Origin: an uncultured Oscillospiraceae bacterium | GTDB lineage: Bacteria > Bacillota > Clostridia > Oscillospirales > Oscillospiraceae | Length of the DNA stretch: 19,593 nucleotides | Assembly: GCA_910584045.1 (NCBI GenBank) | Contig: CAJTYO010000051.1 | Coordinates: 1 to 19,593 of the forward strand | Direction of reading: 5' to 3' | Part shown: positions 1 through 6,903 of the stretch, piece by piece | Numbering within the stretch: position 1 is the stretch's first letter | How the letters are laid out: the number at the start of each line of letters is the position of its first letter | Notes under the pieces: model-generated | Seen by the model: only the letters and a program-made list of their open reading frames with translations | Databases searched by the model: none | Told to the model about the DNA's origin: nothing | Translations under genes and position numbers: made by a program

Positions 1-370
1 CGTGCAGGCGCTTGAGGGAATCCTTGGTGACCACGTTGCGGGGCATCATGCCGCGGACGGCGACCCGCATGGCCAGCTCAGGCTTCTTCTCCATCATATC
101 CTTGTACTTGGTCTCCTTCAGACCGCCCACCCAGCCGGAGTGGGTGCGGTACATCTTTTGCTCCAGCTTCTTGCCGGAGAGAGTGGCCTTGGAGGCGTTG
201 ATCACGATGACGTTGTCACCGCAGTCGGCGTGGGGGGTGTAGGTGGGCTTGCGCTTGCCGCGCAGCAGGTCGGCGACGACGACGGCGGTGTGGCCCAGGG
301 GCTTGCCGGCGGCATCAACAACGTACCACTTGCGGACGATGTTGCCCTTATTTGCCATAAAAGTGGACAT
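1..370 (-). CDS. rplM: 50S ribosomal protein L13 (5' part, runs off the left edge)
   Basis: L13 is an early-assembling protein of the large ribosomal subunit. The visible 123 residues begin MSTFMANKGNIVRKWYVVDA and continue through GKPLGHTAVVVADLLRGKRKPTYTPHAD-type sequence, the GDNVIVINA stretch, the SGKKLEQKMYRTHSGW motif and RGMMPRN, all characteristic of bacterial L13 (about 142-150 residues), so only the last 20-30 residues are missing. The ATG at 368-370 was chosen over the internal ATG (Met5) because AAAGGAG lies about ten bases upstream and clostridial L13 proteins commonly start MST(F/Y)MA. It has its own strong promoter and a structured leader of about 130 bases. rpsI normally follows rplM, but that would lie outside this window. 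Identification is secure. Confidence 0.97.
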   Translation of the reverse strand, partial: MSTFMANKGNIVRKWYVVDAAGKPLGHTAVVVADLLRGKRKPTYTPHADCGDNVIVINASKATLSGKKLEQKMYRTHSGWVGGLKETKYKDMMEKKPELAMRVAVRGMMPRNVVTKDSLKRLH

Positions 371-393
371 GGCTGAGTTCTCCTTTTTTATTC

Positions 394-454
394 CTTCCTT
401 CGATCACGAAAAAACAGGAGGTTTTGGCTCCTGCCGTCTCGTTATCGAAGGAAG
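394..454 (-). promoter_or_regulatory. L13 leader: nested hairpins with a terminator-like core
   Basis: In the rplM transcript an 11-base segment (444-454) is perfectly complementary to 394-404. With one mismatch the pairing extends to 408. Inside this stem lies a second hairpin, CAGGAG/CTCCTG (415-433), followed directly by six U (409-414), which has the form of an intrinsic terminator. L13 leader RNAs that let L13 repress its own synthesis are known in Firmicutes (Rfam L13_leader). Position and shape agree with that, but I could not test the covariance model. The alternative is a simple attenuator not bound by L13. Confidence 0.7.
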
Positions 455-506
455 CCTTGTATTTTTGCTCGAAATCAGGTACAATGTCCCTCAGTGAGCA
501 GATATA

Positions 507-536
507 TTTATAGCATATCTTACCGTGATCTGTCAA
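507..536 (-). promoter_or_regulatory. sigma-A promoter of rplM
   Basis: On the minus strand a perfect -35 TTGACA (531-536) is followed after 18 bases by TATAAA (507-512). Transcription would start near 500, giving a leader of about 130 bases that contains the L13 hairpins. Confidence 0.85.
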
Positions 537-640
537 CACCATTTTTATTTATCATATAGATGTCTGTGTAAATCTGCTGTTTTCTTCTATTTTCTTTTAA
601 AATCTCGATTTCTATTTTCAATTTTACGGAGGAGGCTTCC

Positions 641-1366
641 ATGCAGCACATACTATCACTGGTCCGCCGGTGCGTAGAGGATTACAACATGATCGAGGAG
701 GGGGACGCAGTAGCGGTGGGCGTCAGCGGAGGGAAGGACTCTGTGTTGACTCTGGCAGCGCTGGCGAAGCTGCGGGACTTCTATCCCAAGCGCTTCGAGG
801 TAACGGCGCTGACCATTGACAGCGGTGCGCCGGGGATGGATTTTTCCCCCATTGCTAAGCTGTGCGCCGCGCTGGAGGTACCCTATCATCTGATCCCAGT
901 TCCCATTTATGAGATTGTTTTTCTCCATCGAAAGGAGAAAAATCCCTGCTCCCTGTGTGCCAAGCTTCGTCGGGGAGCCCTGAGCACGGAGATGAATCAA
1001 CTGGGCCTCAAAAAAATTGCCCTGGGCCACCACTACGACGATGCGGTGGAGACCATGGTGATGTCGCTTTTCCTGGAGGGCAGAATCGGCTGCTTTCAGC
1101 CAGTAACTTATCTGGACAGAAGCGGCGTCACCCAGATCCGGCCTCTGCTGTATGTCCAGGAGAGGGAGGTGCGCGGCGCGGTGCGCCGACTGGACCTCCC
1201 CGTGGTCAAGAATCCTTGTCCCGCCAACGGGACCACCAAGCGAGAGGAGACAAAAGAACTGCTCCTCCAGCTGGAAAAGCAGTTCCCGCAGTTGAAAAAG
1301 AAGATTTTTGGGGCCATACAGAGGTATCCATTGTACGGCTGGAGCCTGGAAGAGGAGCAGAGATAG
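641..1366 (+). CDS. TtcA-family PP-loop ATPase (tRNA thiolation-like)
   Basis: This 241-residue protein belongs to the adenine-nucleotide alpha-hydrolase (PP-loop) superfamily. The ATP-pyrophosphatase loop SGGKDS is at residues 29-34, a CSLC motif at 103-106, the LGHHYDDAVETMVM segment at about 128-141, and a third cysteine in NPCPANGT at 193. The CxxC plus one distant Cys matches the three ligands of the [4Fe-4S] cluster in TtcA, which thiolates cytidine 32 of tRNA. The family is therefore likely, but the exact substrate is not certain because Firmicutes hold several TtcA-like paralogs. The start is set by GGAGGAGG six bases upstream of the ATG. It is transcribed away from rplM, and no convincing promoter was seen in the T-rich 543-630 stretch. 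It is followed 64 bases later by the DUF2461 gene on the same strand. Confidence 0.85.
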   Translation: MQHILSLVRRCVEDYNMIEEGDAVAVGVSGGKDSVLTLAALAKLRDFYPKRFEVTALTIDSGAPGMDFSPIAKLCAALEVPYHLIPVPIYEIVFLHRKEKNPCSLCAKLRRGALSTEMNQLGLKKIALGHHYDDAVETMVMSLFLEGRIGCFQPVTYLDRSGVTQIRPLLYVQEREVRGAVRRLDLPVVKNPCPANGTTKREETKELLLQLEKQFPQLKKKIFGAIQRYPLYGWSLEEEQR

Positions 1367-1396
1367 ATTTCTTGGAGAGCGAAACATAAAAACAAT

Positions 1397-1415
1397 GGCG
1401 GTCCGTGGGACTGCC
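1397..1415 (+). other. intercistronic hairpin before the DUF2461 gene
   Basis: GGCGGTCC and GGACTGCC form an eight-pair stem (one G-U pair) with a three-base loop. It ends right at the ribosome binding site GGAAAGGA of the next gene. There is no U-tract, so it is not a terminator. It could affect translation or mRNA processing. Confidence 0.4.
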
Positions 1416-1430
1416 GGAAAGGACTTCTAA

Positions 1431-2108
1431 ATGTTTAACGGTTATACACAAAAAACCATTGACTTCCTCTGGGGCGTCCGCCTCAACAACAACCGCGACT
1501 GGTTCACTGCCCACAAGACGGAGTATTTGGAGCACCTCTACCAGCCCACTGTGGCTTTAGGAAAGACAGTCTACGAAAAATTCATTGACAAATTCCCCCA
1601 ATCGAACCTGAATCTCCACGTCTGCCGTATCTACCGTGATGCCCGCCGTCTCCACGGGCAGGGACCCTACAAGGACCATCTCTGGTTCACCATCCGTCCG
1701 GAAAATGACGTCTGGAGCCATCAGCCTGTCTTCTGGTTTGAAATCGGTCCCCAGGAGTGGAGCTATGGCGTTGGCTTCTGGAACGCCGACGCGCGGACCA
1801 TGGCCGCCATGCGCCGGGATATGGATGAGGACCCCAAGCGCCTGGAAAAGCTGGTCCGGCGGCTGCACAAGGACGGACGTTTTTCCGTCCAGGGCACGGA
1901 CTATGCCCGCAAAAAGGGGGATAGCACCAAGCTGCTGGCCGATTGGTATAACAAAAAAGACATCTCCGTGGGCGGTTATCGCCCCATAGACAAGCTGCTG
2001 TTCAGCTCCGCTCTGGCGGACGAGCTGCTGAACGGCTATTGCTTTCTGGAGCCTGTCTATCAGTACTTCAACGCCTTCTGCAAAGCGGGGTTGGATGACT
2101 TGAAATAA
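1431..2108 (+). CDS. DUF2461 (TIGR02453-type) protein of unknown function
   Basis: A 225-residue soluble protein with the signature of the DUF2461 family. It opens with the conserved pattern F-L..L..NN..WF..HK..Y (residues about 12-33). The central CRIYRDARRLHGQGPYKDHLWFTI block matches the family's R-I-Y-R-D...PYK motif. The C-terminal half has GYRPIDKLLFSSALADELLN, typical of the family's end. No signal peptide or membrane segment is visible. The biochemical role of this family is not established, so none is assigned. GGAAAGGA sits just upstream of the chosen ATG. It probably shares a transcript with the TtcA-like gene and ends tail-to-tail with tatD, with only 28 bases between them and no evident terminator. 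Confidence 0.85.
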   Translation: MFNGYTQKTIDFLWGVRLNNNRDWFTAHKTEYLEHLYQPTVALGKTVYEKFIDKFPQSNLNLHVCRIYRDARRLHGQGPYKDHLWFTIRPENDVWSHQPVFWFEIGPQEWSYGVGFWNADARTMAAMRRDMDEDPKRLEKLVRRLHKDGRFSVQGTDYARKKGDSTKLLADWYNKKDISVGGYRPIDKLLFSSALADELLNGYCFLEPVYQYFNAFCKAGLDDLK

Positions 2109-2136
2109 GAATCTATGGAAAGAAAAAGTATCCGTC

Positions 2137-2904
2137 TCATGGAATACGGAAAAACCGCTTTCCATTCTCCAGGGTGATCTGCGCGCATGCCTCACAGCTG
2201 ACCCCCTTGATCTCTGCTAACTTTTCGCACACATGGACCACGTATCCGGAGTCGTTCCGCTTCCCCCGGTGGGGGACGGGGGCCATGTAGGGGCTGTCGG
2301 TTTCGATCATCAGCCGCTCCAGCGGTACGGATTGGGCCGCCTCCACCGCCCTACGGGCGTTTTTATAGGTCAGCACCCCGGTGAACGAGAGCATCCATCC
2401 CAGCTTGACCAGAGCCTTCGCCATCTCGGCGCTGCCGGAAAAGCAGTGGAACACCCCCCGAACCCGGGGGAACTCCCTGACGATGGAGAGGCTATCCCCG
2501 TGAGCCTCCCGATCGTGGACGATCACCGGCAGATCCAGCTCCTCCGCCAGCGCCATCTGATCCCGGAATACCCGCTGCTGGTGCTCTCTGGGCGGGTTTT
2601 CCTCCCAGTAGTAGTCCAGTCCGATCTCTCCTATGGCGACCACCTTTGGCTCCGCCGCCAGCGTCCGCAGTTCGTTCAGGTCCGAGGAGTCGTACGGCCC
2701 GCAGTTCTCCGGGTGCCACCCCACTCCGGCATACAGAAACGGATACGCCTGGGCCAGCTCCACCGCCCGCCGGGAGGAGGCGAGGTCACAGCCCGGATTC
2801 ACCGCCAGAGCAATCCCCCGGTCCGGCAGGCCGGCCAGAACTCCGCCCCGGTCCTGGTCGAATTCCTCCGCGTCATAGTGAGCATGGGTGTCAAAAAGCA
2901 GCAT
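2137..2904 (-). CDS. tatD: TatD-family metal-dependent deoxyribonuclease
   Basis: A 255-residue TIM-barrel hydrolase of the TatD family, which act as Mg-dependent 3'-5' exonucleases or DNases in DNA repair and turnover. All metal-ligand motifs can be read: DTHAHYD (His7, His9), GEIGLDYYW (Glu93), VIVHDREAHGD (His130), FHCFSGS (His153) and ETDSPYMAP (Asp203). Length and motif order are normal. The YcfH/YabD-type subgroup is the best match. The ATG is supported by AAGGAG nine bases upstream and by a well-placed promoter. Its leader starts with a very GC-rich hairpin. It lies downstream of the ABC importer on the same strand but has its own promoter, so the two are probably not one unit. Confidence 0.95.
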   Translation of the reverse strand: MLLFDTHAHYDAEEFDQDRGGVLAGLPDRGIALAVNPGCDLASSRRAVELAQAYPFLYAGVGWHPENCGPYDSSDLNELRTLAAEPKVVAIGEIGLDYYWEENPPREHQQRVFRDQMALAEELDLPVIVHDREAHGDSLSIVREFPRVRGVFHCFSGSAEMAKALVKLGWMLSFTGVLTYKNARRAVEAAQSVPLERLMIETDSPYMAPVPHRGKRNDSGYVVHVCEKLAEIKGVSCEACAQITLENGKRFFRIP

Positions 2905-2921
2905 AATATGACTCCTTATCC

Positions 2922-2946
2922 CGCCGGCCCGCCGCCGGCGCTTTTT
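2922..2946 (+). terminator. GC hairpin plus T5, terminator form on the plus strand
   Basis: CGCCGGC (2922-2928) pairs perfectly with GCCGGCG (2934-2940) and is followed on the plus strand by CTTTTT. In that direction it could stop read-through from the ttcA-like/DUF2461 transcript antisense to tatD. On the minus strand the same hairpin lies at the very 5' end of the tatD mRNA and could stabilise it. Which role is real cannot be told from sequence. Confidence 0.4.
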
Positions 2947-2955
2947 GTCCTCCGC

Positions 2956-2984
2956 ATCATAGCACGCCTGGGGGTAAAATGCAA
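2956..2984 (-). promoter_or_regulatory. sigma-A promoter of tatD
   Basis: TTGCAT (2979-2984), a 17-base spacer, then TATGAT (2956-2961) with a TG one base upstream of the -10, read on the minus strand. The predicted start is near 2949, about 45 bases before the tatD ATG. Confidence 0.75.
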
Positions 2985-2987
2985 GAA

Positions 2988-3014
2988 ATACTAACTTTTA
3001 TTGAGAATTAGTAT
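2988..3014. repeat. inverted repeat between the importer operon and tatD
   Basis: ATACTAA (2988-2994) and TTAGTAT (3008-3014) are perfect inverted copies 13 bases apart. They sit four bases upstream of the tatD -35 box and 23 bases past the end of the importer operon. This could be an operator for tatD or, as an A+T-rich stem followed by TTTCTT on the minus strand, a weak terminator for the operon. Confidence 0.4.
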
Positions 3015-3036
3015 AACCACCTGCGGCGGCATGTGC

Positions 3037-3921
3037 TCACAGATTGCTCTCTTTTCTGTTCACGTTCTTCCGCAGGTAGTCCCCCAGACTTGTGATGCAC
3101 AGCAGCGTGACCACCAGGAACGCGCCGGGGATCAGGATGATCCACCACGCCTTTGTCAGCAGCGCCTTTTCCGACAGGGACAGCATACCGCCCCAGGAGA
3201 CCACATCCAGCGGAAGGCCGATGCCCATAAAGCTGAGAGTGGACTCCGCCGCGATGGCGTTTCGCACGTTCATGACCGCCATGAACATGATGGATGATAC
3301 AAAGTTTGGCGTCAGATGCCGCCAGAGAATGTGGAAAAAGCCGCCCCCCATACACCTCGCCGCAATGACGTACTCGCTGGAGCGCAGCTGTCGGACTTCG
3401 GCCCGAACAATCTTCGCCATGCCCGTCCAGCCGGTGAGCCCGATGACCAGGGAGATTGTCAGTGCGCTGGCCTCCCCCAGAACGGCTTGGAGGAGCACTA
3501 CCGCCAGCAGGCTGGGTATGCTCAGCAAAATCTCCGTCAGACGCATCAGCAATCCATCCAGCCATCCAGGCGCACAGCCGCTGACCGCGCCAAAGAGGAT
3601 GGCTATGGCGGTGGACAGCGCTGCGGAGGCCAGGCCGATGAAGAGAGACGCCCGTCCGCCGTGCCAGATCATGGCAAAGATATCCCGCCCCATGGTGTCC
3701 GTCCCGAAGAGGAACGCCCTACAGGGGCCCACGCCGCAGTTTTCCAGATCCATATAGCCCGGGTCTCCAGGTGCGATGACCCCGCCGAGGAGACAGCCCA
3801 AGACGATTATCCCCAGCAGAACGGCGGCCGCCACGGGCTTGCCGGTGTACCACTTCTTTGAGCACGAAAGCTCTGCGGGAATCTGAGGCCGGATGCCTAC
3901 CAGGGCAAAACGCTCGTTCAC
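3037..3921 (-). CDS. ABC importer permease, OppC/DppC/NikC type
   Basis: This 294-residue inner-membrane permease is the second of the pair in a peptide/nickel-class importer. After a short cytoplasmic N-terminus it has a first membrane helix (about 29-49), then the family motif FGTDTMGRDIFAMIWHGGRASL. The BPD_transp_1 domain follows with about five more helices and an EAA loop (SSEYVIAARCMGGGFFHILWRHLTPN) that docks on the ATPases. The start is GTG at 3919-3921, overlapping the stop codon of the upstream permease as GTGA. GGAGGTGA lies nine bases upstream and supports it. It is the last gene of the five-gene operon. The substrate cannot be read from the permease itself. Confidence 0.92.
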   Translation of the reverse strand: MNERFALVGIRPQIPAELSCSKKWYTGKPVAAAVLLGIIVLGCLLGGVIAPGDPGYMDLENCGVGPCRAFLFGTDTMGRDIFAMIWHGGRASLFIGLASAALSTAIAILFGAVSGCAPGWLDGLLMRLTEILLSIPSLLAVVLLQAVLGEASALTISLVIGLTGWTGMAKIVRAEVRQLRSSEYVIAARCMGGGFFHILWRHLTPNFVSSIMFMAVMNVRNAIAAESTLSFMGIGLPLDVVSWGGMLSLSEKALLTKAWWIILIPGAFLVVTLLCITSLGDYLRKNVNRKESNL

Positions 3922-4925
3922 AGCTCTGTCACCTCCCGGCTCTCCGCCTCGCCGCCTGACCGGAGGCGGGGGTCGATTTTCTCATTGATGACCTGTGCGA
4001 TGATGCTGCACAGAATGACCAGTGCGCCGGAGAGGATGCACAGCAGCATCAGAAGATCGTAGTCCTTATACCGGGCGCTCTCATAAGACAGGGTGCCCAG
4101 CCCCGGATAGGAGAACACCGTCTCCACAATATAGGTGCCCCCCAGCACGTGCGGCACGGACACGGCCATGAGGCTCAGATAGGAGGGCATGACCCCCCGC
4201 AGGCAGTGCCGGAACAAGACGGCACTGCGGGTCAGCCCCTTGGACCGGGCCAGCAGCACATAGTCCGCCCGTGTCTCCTCCAGAATCCGGTTGCGGACCA
4301 TGTAGGCGTAGTACCACAGATGGCTGCCCACCACCACGGTCATGGGCAGGATCAGGTGGACGATCCGGTCCGCCGCGCCGCCCTCCCGCCCGATTGAGTA
4401 GGCCCCGGAGCTGGGCAGCCACCGCAGGGCTACGGAGAACACCAGAATCAGTACCAGGGACAGCCAGAACTCCGGAATACAGCTGGCGGCGGTGCCCACC
4501 CTGCAAATCACCCGATCCATCAGCGAATCCTCACGCCAGGCGCACAGCGTCCCCAGCAGCAGGGAGAGGACGAACAGCAGCGCAAAGCCCACGCCGCCCA
4601 GAAGCAGGGTGTTCCCGGCCCGGCCGGCAACCACCTCCGCAGCGTCCATCTTGTACTTAAATGAGACGCCCAGCTCTCCCCGGGCGGCGTTGGACAGCCA
4701 CCGGACATACTGGACATGGATAGGGTCGTGGAGCCCCAGCTTCTCCTCCGCCAGGAACCGCTCCTCCGGGCTCATCTTCTCCACCCGGTCCCCGTAGTAG
4801 GATACCAGGGGGTCGCCGGGGGCCAGCCGGGCAACATAGAACACCGTCACGGATAAAATAAATACGCTGAGTATAAACGTCAGCAATTTCTTTCCTCCGT
4901 ACATGATCAAGCTGTGCTGTCTCAT
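3918..4925 (-). CDS. ABC importer permease, OppB/DppB/NikB type
   Basis: A 335-residue permease with an N-terminal membrane helix (about residues 11-30), the periplasmic segment with LAPGDPL and EKLGLHDPIHVQYVRWL...GELGVSF, and then the BPD_transp_1 domain. That domain carries the EAA loop ADYVLLARSKGLTRSAVLFRHCLRG and ends in VINEKIDPRLR, all typical of OppB/NikB proteins. The ATG at 4923-4925 overlaps the stop of the upstream ATPase gene as ATGA, and GAGGAGG is eight bases upstream. The open frame continues 81 codons further upstream, but that part is antisense-frame sequence within the ATPase gene. It pairs with the OppC-type permease to form the channel. Confidence 0.92.
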   Translation of the reverse strand: MRQHSLIMYGGKKLLTFILSVFILSVTVFYVARLAPGDPLVSYYGDRVEKMSPEERFLAEEKLGLHDPIHVQYVRWLSNAARGELGVSFKYKMDAAEVVAGRAGNTLLLGGVGFALLFVLSLLLGTLCAWREDSLMDRVICRVGTAASCIPEFWLSLVLILVFSVALRWLPSSGAYSIGREGGAADRIVHLILPMTVVVGSHLWYYAYMVRNRILEETRADYVLLARSKGLTRSAVLFRHCLRGVMPSYLSLMAVSVPHVLGGTYIVETVFSYPGLGTLSYESARYKDYDLLMLLCILSGALVILCSIIAQVINEKIDPRLRSGGEAESREVTEL

Positions 4926-5827
4926 GCGTCCCGCCTCCTCTCGTGCAGAACAAAATGTCGGGGACCAACCTCCGTCAGCTCTCCCTCCAGAGGGAAATCC
5001 TCCTCCCGGAAGGGGACCAGCCGCCGTTCTCGCTCCCTCCTGGGGTCGGGAATGGGGATGGCTGACAGCAGCGCCCGGGTGTAGGGGTGCTGCGGATTTG
5101 TGTAAAGCTCCGCCGTGGGGGCCAGCTCCACCAGCCGTCCCCGGTACATGACCCCCACCCGGTCGCACAGAAACTCTACCATGGCAAGATCGTGGGCGAT
5201 GAACAGAAAAGTGAAGCCGTGCTCCCGCTGGAGGTGCTTAAACAGGTTTACGATCTGTGCCTGGATGGATACGTCCAGGGAGGCGATGGGCTCGTCCGCC
5301 ACCAGCAGCTCCGGTTCCATGGCCAGAGCCCGAGCGATGGCCACCCGCTGCCGCTGTCCGCCGGAGAGCTCCGGGGGATACTTGTCCAGGTAGCTCGCGT
5401 CCAGCCCCACATACCGCATTTGAAACGCCGCCTCCGCACGCAGGGAGCCCCGGGGCGGGACAACGTGCTGGATACGCATGGGTTCGGCGATGATGTCGCA
5501 CACTTTCATGCGCTGATTCAGACTGGAGCTTGAGTCCTGAAAGATGATCTGACGGGTGCTCTGCAGCATCCGCCGGTTGATCCGGAAGGCCCGGGGATCG
5601 CAGGTGTCGATCCCCTTATAGAACACCTGCCCGCCGCTGGGACGGTAGATGTTCATCACACACCGGGCCACGGTGGACTTGCCGGACCCGGATTCACCCA
5701 CCAGCCCGAAGATCTCCCCCCGCCGCAACTGGAAGGACACGCCGTCCACAGCCCGGACGGCGGTTTTTTTTGTCAGGGGGAACAGGTGGGTCAGCCCCCG
5801 CACATCCAGCAGGATTTCCTCACCCAC
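4922..5827 (-). CDS. ABC importer ATPase, OppF/DppF type
   Basis: This 301-residue ATP-binding subunit powers import together with its partner ATPase. It has Walker A GESGSGKS (44-51), Q-loop Gln97, signature LSGGQRQR (154-161), Walker B LLVADEP (174-180) and the H-loop His212. The oligopeptide-type C-terminal extension is YTNPQHPYTRALLSAIPIPDP. I place the start at the GTG at 5825-5827, which overlaps the stop of the preceding ATPase gene by eight bases and has GGAGG eight bases upstream. A longer open frame upstream has no homology. An alternative GTG lies three codons earlier. The tight overlap implies translational coupling. Confidence 0.92.
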   Translation of the reverse strand: MGEEILLDVRGLTHLFPLTKKTAVRAVDGVSFQLRRGEIFGLVGESGSGKSTVARCVMNIYRPSGGQVFYKGIDTCDPRAFRINRRMLQSTRQIIFQDSSSSLNQRMKVCDIIAEPMRIQHVVPPRGSLRAEAAFQMRYVGLDASYLDKYPPELSGGQRQRVAIARALAMEPELLVADEPIASLDVSIQAQIVNLFKHLQREHGFTFLFIAHDLAMVEFLCDRVGVMYRGRLVELAPTAELYTNPQHPYTRALLSAIPIPDPRRERERRLVPFREEDFPLEGELTEVGPRHFVLHERRRDA

Positions 5828-6833
5828 AATCCCCACCTCCCACCGGCGGATCGATCCTGGGCGCGCGCTCATCCAGCAGCCAGGTGGCTGCGAAGTGCGT
5901 GTCTGTGATACGAAACATGGGCGGCTCCTCCTCGTAGTCGATGGCCAGGGCATATGGATTGCGGCAGGCGAAGGCATCGCCTCTGGGCGGATTGAGCAGG
6001 GTAGGGGGCATACCCGGAATCGTGTACAGCTCCTCTCGCCCTCTGGACAGGGCGGGCAGCGAGCGCAGCAGTCCCCAGGTATAGGGGTGCCGCGGATCGT
6101 AGAAAATTTCCTCCACCGCGCCCGTCTCCACGATTTTTCCAGCGTACATGACCGCCACCCGGTCCGCCGCCCGGGCCACCACGCCCAGGTCATGGGTGAC
6201 GAAGACTGTGGCTGTGCCCAGTTTTTGCTGGATGTCCCGGAGCAGGTCGAGGATCTGGGCCTGGATGGTGACGTCCAGAGCCGTGGTGGGCTCGTCGGCA
6301 AAGAGGATGGCCGGGTCCCCCGCCAGGGCAATGGCCAGCACGCTGCGCTGGCGCATTCCACCGGAAAAGCTGTGGGGGTACAGCCCCATGCGCTCCTCCG
6401 GCCGGTCGATGCCCACCAAGGCCATCAGCTCCGCCACCCTCTGCCGCAGGGCCGTCCCGGTCAGCTCTCGCCGGTGAACCCGCACGGCCTCCGCGATCTG
6501 TTCGCCGATGGTCATGGTTGGGTCCAGAGCGGTCATGGGGTCCTGGAAGACCATGGAGAACAGCTTTCCCCGCAGGCGGCACAGCTCCCGCTCCCGGCAG
6601 CCGGTGATCTCCAGGTCCCCTGCGGTGATGCTGCCGGACTTGACCCTGGCCGTCCGGGGCAGCAGCCCCATAATGCTCCTGCACAATACGCTCTTTCCGC
6701 AGCCGGACTCCCCCACGATGGCCAGGACCTCCCCCCGCTCCAGAGAGAAGCTGACGTTCCGCACCGCCTGAACCTCTCCACCAGGGGTGTAGAAGCTGAC
6801 GGATAGATTTTCTACTTTCAATACCTCTGCCAT
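5820..6833 (-). CDS. ABC importer ATPase, OppD/DppD type
   Basis: A 337-residue ATPase with Walker A GESGCGKS (41-48), Q-loop Gln97 in FQDPMTALDP, signature FSGGMRQR (156-163), Walker B ILFADEPTTALD and His214 in VFVTHDLGVVA. The C-terminal domain contains the family motif FYDPRHPYTWGLLRSLP and ends with a shortened form of the usual CxxCPYA...C...EEEPP segment. Only the first cysteine (FACRNPYA) is kept here. The ATG at 6831-6833 has TAAGGAG eight bases upstream. A frame-open extension of 30 codons upstream is rejected because it reads through an intercistronic hairpin. It is the second gene of the operon after the binding protein. Confidence 0.92.
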   Translation of the reverse strand: MAEVLKVENLSVSFYTPGGEVQAVRNVSFSLERGEVLAIVGESGCGKSVLCRSIMGLLPRTARVKSGSITAGDLEITGCRERELCRLRGKLFSMVFQDPMTALDPTMTIGEQIAEAVRVHRRELTGTALRQRVAELMALVGIDRPEERMGLYPHSFSGGMRQRSVLAIALAGDPAILFADEPTTALDVTIQAQILDLLRDIQQKLGTATVFVTHDLGVVARAADRVAVMYAGKIVETGAVEEIFYDPRHPYTWGLLRSLPALSRGREELYTIPGMPPTLLNPPRGDAFACRNPYALAIDYEEEPPMFRITDTHFAATWLLDERAPRIDPPVGGGDCG

Positions 6834-6859
6834 GGTTCGCTCCTTACAGACAGATACGC

Positions 6860-6889
6860 GGACAAGGGACCGCCTCCGGTCCCCTGTCC
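6860..6889 (-). other. stem-loop between the binding-protein gene and the first ATPase gene
   Basis: GGACAAGGGACC (6860-6871) and GGTCCCCTGTCC (6878-6889) form a 12-pair stem with one mismatched/G-U position and a six-base loop. There is no U-tract. Hairpins at this place in importer operons commonly protect the 3' end of the binding-protein message, so that the binding protein is made in excess of the membrane parts. That role is inferred here. Confidence 0.6.
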
Positions 6890-6903
6890 CTTTGGATGAT
6901 CGG

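Noticed and set aside
543..630. Promoter for the TtcA-like gene
   Set aside because: Several TATTTT and TTAAAA strings exist in this T-rich stretch, but none has a convincing -35 at the right distance.
4926..5168. 81-codon N-terminal extension of the OppB-type permease
   Set aside because: Gly/Pro-rich and out of frame within the ATPase gene. The ATG at 4925 has a ribosome binding site and gives a normal permease start.
5649..6806. 385-codon open frame on the plus strand
   Set aside because: Antisense to the two ATPase genes, with low-complexity Gly/Pro/Arg content and no homology.
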